NCBI GenBank assembly: GCA_946481275.1
Contig: CAMLMV010000010.1
Span: 62,001 to 126,000, forward strand
Length of the DNA stretch: 64,000 bases
Reading direction: 5' to 3'
DNA from: an uncultured Massilia sp.
GTDB taxonomy: Bacteria; Pseudomonadota; Gammaproteobacteria; Burkholderiales; Burkholderiaceae
The notes beneath the pieces were generated by a model. The model was not told where the DNA came from and did not search any database. It worked only from the letters and a program-made list of their open reading frames with translations. Made by a program: the position numbers and the translations under genes. This document shows, in pieces, positions 57,312 through 64,000 of the stretch (its first letter is position 1; each line of letters starts with the position of its first letter).

Positions 57312-58225
57312 TCAGCCGACGGGCGGAAGGAATGCCCGGCACGGATGATGTTGACCAGGGTGCGCAGCGCCGGATGACTATGCCGCCGGCTGCTGTAGTA
57401 CATGTGGAAAGGCTCGCCGCGCGCGGCGAACGCATCCAGCACGATGCGCAGGCTGCCCTCGGCCAGTTCGCCCGCGATCCTGGATTCGAGAAGATAGGCC
57501 AGCCCCGCGCCGGATTTCGCCACGGCGATCGTCGTGGCCGTATCGTTGATCGTGACCGGTCCAGGCACACGGATCCGGCGCCGTTCGCCGTCGATGTCGA
57601 ATTCCCACTTGTAGGCCGAGTTGTCGCCGAGCAGCAGCTGCAGGCACCGGTGCTGCGCCAGGTCGTCGGGATGCGCCGGCTCGCCGTAGTTGGCCAGATA
57701 CGCCGGGGCAGCCGCCACGACCCAGCGCTGGGGGCCGCTCAGGGGCACGGCGACCATGTCTTCCGGAACGTAATGCCCATACCGGACGCCGGCATCGTAG
57801 CCCTCTTCGACGATATCGATGGGCCGGTCTTCCACGACGACGGTCAGCCGTACGTCGGGATAGACACGGGCGAACGCCACGATCGCCGGTTCGATCAACA
57901 GATGGGCCGCGTCCGCGAACACGTTGATGCGCAGTTCGCCATGGGCCGGCATGGCCGAGTCGATGAGCCCGAGCGCCGCACCGATCGCGTCGAAGCCGTC
58001 GCCCAGGCGCTTTGCAAGTTCGAGGCCGATACCGGTCGGGGTGACGGAACGCGCGGAACGGTTCAGCAGCTTCACGGCGAGGCGCGCTTCCAGCCGGCGC
58101 ATGGCGTGGCTGGCTGCAGAGGGCGACAGGCCCAGCTGGATGGCGGCCGCCTTGAAGCTGCGCGTGCGCACGATGGCAAGGAACAGGCGCAGGTCGGCGA
58201 AATCGACGCGATCGATCAGGGACAT
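57312..58225 (-). CDS. LysR-family regulator with no in-frame stop at its expected end
   Basis: A LysR regulator with the N-terminal helix-turn-helix (TRSFKAAAIQLGLSPSAASHAMRRLE) and a complete effector domain that ends, by family length, near the RTLVNIIRAGHS segment at about 57,340. In its own frame no stop occurs there; the frame stays open to 56330 inside the symporter gene. A stop (TGA, 57314-57312) exists one frame away, so a single-base indel at the 3' end is likely; the coordinates given end at that stop and are not a multiple of three. It is divergent from an aldo/keto reductase gene, its probable target. The start at 58225 is the ATG nearest the conserved fold. Confidence 0.75.
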
Positions 58226-58335
58226 GGTTGAGAGAGAATCATCGCCGCGATGAATGCGGCTCATCTTTGAATGATAGCACTGCGGCAAGGCTGGGCGGTA
58301 TAACGTGGACACTGATGGTTTAAGAAGGAGAAAAC

Positions 58336-59322
58336 ATGCAACAAAGAAAACTGGGCCGCACCGGTGCGGCAGTCTCGGAAATCGGCTTCGGCGCCTGGGC
58401 GATCGGCGGCTCCTGGGGCGAAGTCAGCGTGGAGGACGCCAGGGGCGCGCTGCATGCGGCCCTCGACAATGGCGTCACGTTCATCGATACCGCCGACGTG
58501 TATGGCGACGGCCGTTCCGAACAGATCATCGCGGACGTGCTCGCCGAACGCGGCGGCGAGCGGCCGTTCGTGGCCACCAAGGCAGGGCGCCGCCTGTCGC
58601 CCCACGTGGCGGAAGGCTATACAAAGGCCAACCTGACGGCATTCGTCGAGCGGTCGCTGCGCAACCTGCGGGTCGACTGCCTGGACCTCGTGCAGCTGCA
58701 TTGCCCGCCGACGCCGGTCTTTTATCAGCCGGACGTCTTCGGCGCCATGGACGACCTGGTCGCGGCCGGCAAGATCCGCCACTACGGCGTCTCCGTCGAG
58801 AAGGTCGAAGAGGGCCTGAAGGCCATTGAATACCCGAATGTCGCCACCGTGCAGATCATCTACAACATCTTCCGCCAGCGTCCGGCCACGCTGTTCTTCG
58901 CGGAAGCGGCGCGGCGCGACGTCGGCGTGATCGTGCGCGTCCCGCTCGCGTCGGGCCTGCTGACCGGGAAGATGAGCGCCGGCACGACGTTCGCCGCGGA
59001 CGATCACCGCGCGTTCAACCGCGAGGGGGAATCGTTCGACAAGGGCGAGACGTTTGCCGGCGTCCCGTACGACCTCGCGCTCGAGGCCGTCGAACAGATC
59101 CGCGAACTGGTGCCGGGCGGCGCGACGATGGCGCAGTTCGCGCTGCGCTGGATCCTGATGGAGCAAAGCGTCAGCACGGTGATCCCGGGCGCCAGGAATG
59201 CCGCGCAGGCGATCGCGAACAGCCAGGCCAGCGCGCTGGACGCCATTCTGCCTGCGGCGATGGAACAGCTGCGCGCGCTGTACCGCGAGCGGATCGCACC
59301 CCACGTGCACCATCTCTGGTGA
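58336..59322 (+). CDS. Aldo/keto reductase
   Basis: A 328-residue NADPH-dependent oxidoreductase of the AKR fold. The tetrad is Asp/Tyr in FIDTADVYGDGRSE, Lys in ATKAGRR and His in LVQLHCPP. Near the C-terminus SVSTVIPGARNAAQ binds the cofactor. It belongs to the broad AKR group of YajO/Tas-like proteins and not to the DkgB branch. AAGGAG precedes the ATG. It is followed at 8 bases by a GH39 glycosidase and is divergent from a LysR gene, which suggests sugar-linked induction. Confidence 0.9.
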   Translation: MQQRKLGRTGAAVSEIGFGAWAIGGSWGEVSVEDARGALHAALDNGVTFIDTADVYGDGRSEQIIADVLAERGGERPFVATKAGRRLSPHVAEGYTKANLTAFVERSLRNLRVDCLDLVQLHCPPTPVFYQPDVFGAMDDLVAAGKIRHYGVSVEKVEEGLKAIEYPNVATVQIIYNIFRQRPATLFFAEAARRDVGVIVRVPLASGLLTGKMSAGTTFAADDHRAFNREGESFDKGETFAGVPYDLALEAVEQIRELVPGGATMAQFALRWILMEQSVSTVIPGARNAAQAIANSQASALDAILPAAMEQLRALYRERIAPHVHHLW

Positions 59323-59330
59323 GCGCCGAC

Positions 59331-61007
59331 ATGAAGAGGCATCTCGCTGCTCTCCTCCTGGCCGCCGCGGCGCCGCTATGCGTGGCCGAATCCACGACGC
59401 CGTCCTCCGTCAAGCTCGCCATCGACGCCACGCAGGTCAAGGGCCCCATGACGCCGATCTGGGCCTGGTTCGGCTACGACGAACCGAATTACACGACGGC
59501 ACCCAACGGCAAAAAACTGCTGGGCGACATCGCCGCGCTGAGTCCCGTCCCCGTGTACGTCCGCACGCACAACCTCATGACGTCGGGCGACGGCAGCCAT
59601 GCGCTCAAGTGGGGCTCGACGAACATGTACAGCGAAGACAAGGACGGCAAGCCGGTCTATGACTGGACCATCGTCGACGCCATCTTCGACACGTACATCG
59701 AACGCGGCATGAAGCCGCTGGCCCAGATCGGCTTCATGCCGGAAGCGCTGTCGCAGCGCCCGCAGCCCTACCGCCACCACTGGAAGCCGGGCCCGCCCTA
59801 CCCGGCACTCTTCACCGGCTGGGCCTCGCCGCCGAACGACTACGCCAAGTGGTCCGAGCTGGTCTACCAATGGGTGAAGCACAGCGTGGCGCGCTACGGC
59901 CGGAAGGAAGTCGAGAGCTGGTACTGGGAAGTGTGGAACGAGCCGGATCTCTCTTACCTGGTCGCGCCGGACGCGAAACGCGAGTACTTCAAGATGTACG
60001 ACTACGCCGCCGACGCGGTGAAGCGCGCGCTGCCCACGGCGCGCATCGGCGGGCCGCACACGGCCGCCGCGGCAGGTTTCATGGACGACTTCCTGCGCCA
60101 CTGCCTGCACGAGACCAACTACGCGACCGGCAAGACCGGGTCGCCGCTGGACTTCGTCGCGTTCCACGCCAAGGGCGCGCCGAAGGTCGTCAACGGCATC
60201 GTTCGCATGGGCATGGACGCGCATTTCCGCCATCTCGACGAGGGCTTCGCGCTCGTCGAGAAATACCCGGAACTGAAAGGCATTCCCGTCATCGTCGGCG
60301 AGTCCGATCCGGAAGGCTGCGCCGCCTGCAGCATGCAGACCAATCCGGAAAACGCCTACCGCAACGGCACGCTGTATGCGAGCTATACGGCGGCCTCGAT
60401 CGCGCGCGAATATGACCTGGCGGCGCGGCGCGGCGTCAACCTGATCGGCGCGGTGAACTGGTCGTTCGAATTCGAGGACCAGCCCTGGTTCGCGGGCTTC
60501 CGCGACCTGGCGACCAATGGCGTGAACAAGCCGGTGCTGAACGTGTTCCGCATGCTCGGCAAGATGCGCGGCGAGCGCGTGGCGGTGACGGGCGACCGGA
60601 CCTACGACGCGGCCCGCATCCAGGCCGCCGGCGTGCGCGGCGCGCGTACCGACATCGATGCGCTGGCGGCGAAGGATGCGCACAGCGTGTCCGTCCTGGT
60701 CTGGAATTACCACGACGACGACATCATCGACGCCGGCTCGCCGGTCGAACTGCGCATCGCCGGCATTCCCGCCAAACAGGTGCAGTTGCGGCATTACCGC
60801 ATCGACCAGGACCACAGCAATTCGTACGCCGCGTGGAAGCGCATGGGGTCGCCCGCGCATCCGACGGCGGCGCAGGTGGCCGAGTTGCAGAAGGCGAGCG
60901 AACTGGCGCAAGTGGAGGCGACGACGGTGGCGACGCCGGATGGCGCCGCCACCGTCAGGATGCAGTTGCCGCGGCAGGCTGTGTCGTTGGTGACACTCAC
61001 CTACTGA
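59331..61007 (+). CDS. Exported GH39-family glycosidase (beta-xylosidase-like)
   Basis: A 558-residue exported glycoside hydrolase. A signal peptide (cleavage near CVAES) is followed by a TIM barrel with acid/base Glu204 in WEVWNEPDL and a probable nucleophile Glu324 in VIVGESDPEG, and a C-terminal beta domain from about 430. GH39 enzymes are mainly beta-xylosidases or alpha-L-iduronidases; xylan- or pectin-related substrates fit the PL4 lyase elsewhere in the window. The ATG at 59331 follows GGTGAG; an overlapping GTG at 59319 is possible. Same transcript as the aldo/keto reductase. Confidence 0.82.
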   Translation: MKRHLAALLLAAAAPLCVAESTTPSSVKLAIDATQVKGPMTPIWAWFGYDEPNYTTAPNGKKLLGDIAALSPVPVYVRTHNLMTSGDGSHALKWGSTNMYSEDKDGKPVYDWTIVDAIFDTYIERGMKPLAQIGFMPEALSQRPQPYRHHWKPGPPYPALFTGWASPPNDYAKWSELVYQWVKHSVARYGRKEVESWYWEVWNEPDLSYLVAPDAKREYFKMYDYAADAVKRALPTARIGGPHTAAAAGFMDDFLRHCLHETNYATGKTGSPLDFVAFHAKGAPKVVNGIVRMGMDAHFRHLDEGFALVEKYPELKGIPVIVGESDPEGCAACSMQTNPENAYRNGTLYASYTAASIAREYDLAARRGVNLIGAVNWSFEFEDQPWFAGFRDLATNGVNKPVLNVFRMLGKMRGERVAVTGDRTYDAARIQAAGVRGARTDIDALAAKDAHSVSVLVWNYHDDDIIDAGSPVELRIAGIPAKQVQLRHYRIDQDHSNSYAAWKRMGSPAHPTAAQVAELQKASELAQVEATTVATPDGAATVRMQLPRQAVSLVTLTY

Positions 61008-61020
61008 ATGGAAGATCCGG

Positions 61021-61461
61021 TCAGATCCCCTGCCCCGGCATCCGCTCGAACGGCCCGATGCACGCTTCCATCGTCTCGTCGCGGCACATCACGAAGCGCG
61101 CGCCGGACGGGTGGAAGCGGAGGTAGTTGGTAGCGCGCGTGCCCGGCTTCATGATCTCGCCGGAGCAATCCTGCTTGCCGTTGTCCTTCACGATCTTGTC
61201 CTCGAGTTTATAGAAACCCTTGGCGCTGGGCTTTTCGGCGACCGTGAATTCGCTTTCCGACACTTCGTCCGCGCTTTTCACGAGGGTCGTGCCGTCGCCG
61301 CGGAAGTGATACGTCTCGGAACAGCCGAGCTGCGGGATCGAAAGAATCCAGATGCCCAGCAAGGGATGCGCCGCGGAGGGTGCGGCCGCCTGGGACGGCA
61401 GAGGTAAAGCTAAATTCGCGGCGGCGAGGAGGCAGGCGAAGAGACCGGTGAGCGTGCGCAT
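61021..61461 (-). CDS. Exported protein of unknown function
   Basis: A 146-residue protein with a signal peptide ending near SQAA. The mature domain begins HPLLGIWILSIPQLGCSETYHF and has four cysteines (near 48, 103, 128 and 136), which may form two disulfides. The GIW start and beta-rich pattern resemble small lipocalin-like periplasmic proteins, but no family is recognised. AAAGG lies 6 bases before the ATG. It converges on the GH39 gene with 13 bases between stops. Confidence 0.68.
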   Translation of the reverse strand: MRTLTGLFACLLAAANLALPLPSQAAAPSAAHPLLGIWILSIPQLGCSETYHFRGDGTTLVKSADEVSESEFTVAEKPSAKGFYKLEDKIVKDNGKQDCSGEIMKPGTRATNYLRFHPSGARFVMCRDETMEACIGPFERMPGQGI

Positions 61462-61540
61462 GGTGGGCCTTTGCATGACAGTGGACGCGGGGCGTTATTG
61501 TCATTATTGCACAGGCCCGGATGGGACGCGCGCGCGGCTA

Positions 61541-61575
61541 GACCGTCGTTCCCGGCACTGCCGGGAACGACGGTC
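61541..61575. repeat. Long perfect hairpin at the end of the NYN gene
   Basis: GACCGTCGTTCCCGGCA (61541-61557) and its exact complement (61559-61575) make a 17-bp palindrome that overlaps the NYN stop codon. There is no T-run on either side, so it is either a Rho-dependent or RNA-stability element, or a single REP-like unit, more than a standard terminator. Confidence 0.6.
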
Positions 61576-63058
61576 AGCTGTTTTCGGGCGGCGTCTTCGG
61601 CTTGGCAGGCCGGCGCGGGGCACGCGTCGCCGGCTTGCGCGACGGTGCCTTGTGCGCCGGGCGGGCCGACTTCTTGCGGGCCTGCTTCGCGGCCTGGCTC
61701 TCGTCCTCGCCTTCCACAACCGGTTCCGCGGGCGCTGCTTCCGCGACGGCAGTCTGCGCATCCAGCGCCGCAGCGCCGTCTTCCTGCGCCACCGCCTCCG
61801 CGGTCACGGCCGTGCCGGCGGTCTCCTCCTTGCGCTTGCGCGGCGTGCGCGTCGTACGGCGGCGTTCCTTCGCCGGCGCGGGCGCTTCCTCGGCAACGGC
61901 GACGGGTTCCTCGGCCGCAGCGACAGGCTCCGGTGCCTCGGCCAGGTCCGGCGTCGGTGCCGGCCAGGTGGCGATCGCGGCCTCCTCGGAAACGGGCACG
62001 GCGTCCTGCACCGCTTCCAGCGCAGGCGCCTGCCCTTCGCGTCCCTTGCGTCCGCGGCCGCCGCGGCGGCGCGATTCGCGGGCCGCTGCCGGCACTTCGG
62101 TCGGCTGCTCGCCCTGGGTTTCCGCGGCCAGTTCGTCGACGGCTTCCAGGGCTGCCGGCTCGGCCGCCACCTGCGGCTGCTCGACCGGCGTCTCCACCGG
62201 CGCGGCTTCCACCGGCTGCAGGTCGACCTGGGCGTTGGCGCCGCGGAAGACATAGGTGCCGGATTTCTCGTCGCGGCCGAATTCGAACAGGCCGCGCGTC
62301 TGCGCTTCTTCCAGCAGGTTGCCGAACGTACGGAAGCCGTAATAGGTCTCGGAGAAGTCCGGACGGCGGCGCTTCAGCGTGTCCTTCAGCAGCGACGCCC
62401 AGATCTTGCCGGTGTCGCCACGTTCGGAGACGAGCGCGTCGAAGGTCTCGACGACCATCTCCAGCGCCTGCAACTTGCGCGCTTCCATTTCTTCGCGCTT
62501 GCGGTTGTTCTCGTCCGACGGGCGGCGGCCCTGCTGCGGCTGGGCCTTGCGCTCGTCGCGCTTGGCGGCGGCGCGGCGCTGTTCGCGCACGAGGTCGTCG
62601 TAGAAGATGAATTCGTCGCAGTTGGCGACCAGCAGGTCGGACGTCGACTGCTTGACGCCCACGCCGATCACCCGTTTCGCATTCTCGCGCAGCTTGGAGA
62701 CGAGCGGCGAGAAGTCCGAGTCGCCCGAGACGATCACGAACGTGTTCACGTGCGATTTCGTGTAGCACAGGTCGAGCGCGTCCACGACCATGCGGATGTC
62801 GGCGGAATTCTTGCCCGACTGGCGCACGTGGGGGATTTCGATCAGTTCGAAGTTCGCTTCATGCATCGTTGCCTTGAAGCCCTTGTAGCGATCCCAGTCG
62901 CAATAGGATTTCTTGACCACGATGCTGCCCTTGAGCAGCAGGCGTTCGAGGACGGGCTTGATGTCGAATTTCTCGTAATTCGCATCGCGCACGCCGAGTG
63001 CGACGTTTTCGAAGTCGCAGAACACCGCCATGCTGATATTGTCTGGAGATGAAGCCAT
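61574..63058 (-). CDS. NYN-domain protein with LOTUS/OST-HTH domain and low-complexity tail
   Basis: A 494-residue protein. The NYN domain (about 8-155) has the PIN-like acidic residues Asp15 (FCDFEN) and those in SGDSDFSPL, so RNA endonuclease activity is likely. A basic linker (about 160-195) and an OST-HTH/LOTUS domain (about 200-275, TYYGFRTFGNLLEEAQTRGLFEF) follow. The last 200 residues are Ala/Glu/Pro- and Lys/Arg-rich low complexity, ending in a strongly basic segment, probably RNA-binding. The ATG at 63058 is chosen over a GTG at 63094; neither has a Shine-Dalgarno. Confidence 0.85.
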   Translation of the reverse strand: MASSPDNISMAVFCDFENVALGVRDANYEKFDIKPVLERLLLKGSIVVKKSYCDWDRYKGFKATMHEANFELIEIPHVRQSGKNSADIRMVVDALDLCYTKSHVNTFVIVSGDSDFSPLVSKLRENAKRVIGVGVKQSTSDLLVANCDEFIFYDDLVREQRRAAAKRDERKAQPQQGRRPSDENNRKREEMEARKLQALEMVVETFDALVSERGDTGKIWASLLKDTLKRRRPDFSETYYGFRTFGNLLEEAQTRGLFEFGRDEKSGTYVFRGANAQVDLQPVEAAPVETPVEQPQVAAEPAALEAVDELAAETQGEQPTEVPAAARESRRRGGRGRKGREGQAPALEAVQDAVPVSEEAAIATWPAPTPDLAEAPEPVAAAEEPVAVAEEAPAPAKERRRTTRTPRKRKEETAGTAVTAEAVAQEDGAAALDAQTAVAEAAPAEPVVEGEDESQAAKQARKKSARPAHKAPSRKPATRAPRRPAKPKTPPENS

Positions 63059-63151
63059 GTGTGTTGTTGTGTGGTTGGTAGACAAGCTGACCACGGATTA
63101 TACGCAACAACGTTGGCAGCACCGTTGCGGACGCGTCCGGCGTCCGCGCGG

Positions 63152-63574
63152 TCAGCCCAGCCGCTCCAGCGTGGCCGGGTCGGGACGGCCGTCGAAGAAC
63201 TGGTCGAGGCAGCTCTGGAAGATCGCTTCGTGGGGCGCCACGTCGGCAAACAGGGTCATCGAGGAATGGAATTTCAGGTTGTCCGGGTGGCCGAAGATCT
63301 CGTCGACGCCCCGGTCGTCGTGGCCCGCGACAGCCGTCGCGCAGGCGCGCAGGCGCGGGCCCAGCACGGGGTGCGCGAGATAGGCCGCGGCCTCGTCGGC
63401 GGACCGGATCGCATAGCGCTGCGCCATGGCGCTGTGTCCCAGTCCCTCGATCTGGGGAAAGATGAACCACATCCAGTGGGTGCGCTTGTGGCCGGCGCGC
63501 AGCTCGGTCAGCGCCGTGTCGTAGACGCCGTTCTGGGCTTCCACGAAGCGTTCGAGGTTGAAGTCGGTTGCCAT
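63152..63574 (-). CDS. DUF1810 family protein
   Basis: A 140-residue soluble protein of the DUF1810 family. Characteristic pieces are DFNLERFVEAQNGVYDTALTEL at the start and HWMWFIFPQIEGLGHSAMAQRYAI near 35-60. The function is unknown. AGGAGG lies 7 bases before the ATG at 63574. It lies downstream of no other gene and is divergent from the DUF3820 gene. Confidence 0.87.
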   Translation of the reverse strand: MATDFNLERFVEAQNGVYDTALTELRAGHKRTHWMWFIFPQIEGLGHSAMAQRYAIRSADEAAAYLAHPVLGPRLRACATAVAGHDDRGVDEIFGHPDNLKFHSSMTLFADVAPHEAIFQSCLDQFFDGRPDPATLERLG

Positions 63575-63626
63575 CGAGTGTCCTCCTGACCGCATGCTAC
63601 GCCATGTTTGTTAAAGTGGCGCCACC

Positions 63627-63836
63627 ATGAAACCCGAACACCTCACGCTCCTCCTCACCCGCGAAATGCCCTACGGCAAGTACAAGGGCCGCACGATCGC
63701 CGACCTGCCCGGCCACTACCTGGGCTGGTTCGCCCGCGAAGGTTTTCCCAAAGGCGAACTGGGCGAGCTGCTCGCCCTCATGTACGAGCTCGACCATAAC
63801 AATCTGCGCAGCCTGCTCGACCCGCTCCGGCGATGA
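63627..63836 (+). CDS. DUF3820 family small protein
   Basis: A 69-residue protein with the DUF3820 pattern MPYGKYKGRTIADLPGHYLGWFAREGFP, a zinc-free compact fold found alone or attached to nucleases. It is sometimes called a quorum-sensing-regulated virulence factor, but that role is not supported here. The ATG shares a short 52-base divergent region with the DUF1810 gene. Confidence 0.82.
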   Translation: MKPEHLTLLLTREMPYGKYKGRTIADLPGHYLGWFAREGFPKGELGELLALMYELDHNNLRSLLDPLRR

Positions 63837-63873
63837 TCGATTTTTTCGATCGTAGGCGCTAAAACTACTCGTT

Positions 63874-63902
63874 TTTCATTGCGGTGCGGCTTCCCTATAC
63901 TC
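63874..63902 (+). promoter_or_regulatory. Probable sigma-70 promoter of the pirin gene
   Basis: TTTTCA (63874-63879), 17 bases and TATACT (63897-63902) fit a -35/-10 pair, 38 bases before the pirin start. A small GATCGA/TCGATC hairpin at about 63836-63852 precedes it. Confidence 0.5.
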
Positions 63903-63939
63903 GTCTCCATCGACACACAAACACACCAAGGAGCAGATC

Positions 63940-64000
63940 ATGATGGAAGTCCGCAGGAGCGAAGAACGGGGCGCCGCCCACCACGGCTGGCTGATGTCGA
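63940..64000 (+). CDS. Pirin-family protein, N-terminal part (runs off the window)
   Basis: Only about 20 codons are present. The sequence VRRSEERGAAHHGWLMS matches the start of YhhW-type pirins, which continue with a metal-binding cupin and can act as quercetin dioxygenases. AAGGAG lies 6 bases before the ATG at 63940; a second ATG follows directly. Confidence 0.72.
   Translation, partial: MMEVRRSEERGAAHHGWLMS

Overview
The window is GC-rich, densely coded chromosomal DNA. Gene content and order point to a betaproteobacterium of the Oxalobacteraceae, most like Massilia and its relatives: yffB-dapE-prmB-yheS in one operon, a PEP-CTERM protein, a secreted S46 dipeptidyl-peptidase, a secreted M2 dipeptidase, DUF4124 and WxxGxW-repeat envelope proteins, and several plant-polysaccharide enzymes. 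The taxon is inferred from gene content; there is no rRNA or tRNA in the window to confirm it. No prophage, integrase, insertion-sequence transposase or CRISPR array is visible.

Layout. 1-4.9 kb: end of a lipoprotein gene, then yffB-dapE-prmB-yheS. 4.9-10.8 kb: orphan CheW-like protein, HDOD protein, M2 peptidase, FapA/DUF342 protein and a small exported protein. 11-13.2 kb: ompR-envZ. 13.3-17.3 kb: small envelope proteins, an AraC-type regulator, an EamA transporter and a candidate small RNA. 17.3-25.9 kb: a large membrane GGDEF-EAL protein, a FeeM-like acyltransferase, PhzF, LysR, an MFS exporter, dkgB and a glutathione S-transferase. 26-30.7 kb: a VirK/YbjX protein, then a TPP riboswitch in front of a TonB-dependent receptor that faces a pnuC-kinase operon. 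30.7-38 kb: a six-gene operon (HlyD-type adaptor, MacB-type ATPase, two FtsX-type permeases, NtrC-type regulator, histidine kinase) behind a consensus sigma-54 promoter. 38-42.7 kb: S46 peptidase, PEP-CTERM protein and a PL4 rhamnogalacturonan lyase. 42.9-53.6 kb: a YfeH-type transporter, a REP-like inverted-repeat cluster and an mdtABC-like RND operon with its own outer-membrane factor and a fifth membrane-protein gene. 53.9-61.5 kb: sppA, a sodium:solute symporter, a LysR gene with a damaged 3' end, an aldo/keto reductase and a GH39 glycosidase. 61.5-64 kb: NYN-LOTUS protein, DUF1810, DUF3820 and the start of a pirin.

Two modules stand out. First, the riboswitch-controlled receptor, the PnuC permease and a single-domain NadR-like kinase can be read as a thiamine uptake-and-phosphorylation route (outer membrane, inner membrane, trapping kinase). 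Second, the ABC exporter operon encodes its own sigma-54 activator and sensor and has two perfect palindromes upstream of a -24/-12 promoter, which suggests a self-amplifying export response. A candidate minus-strand small RNA near 13.75 kb, with a CU-rich anti-Shine-Dalgarno stretch and a GNRA-capped hairpin, is the best non-coding candidate.
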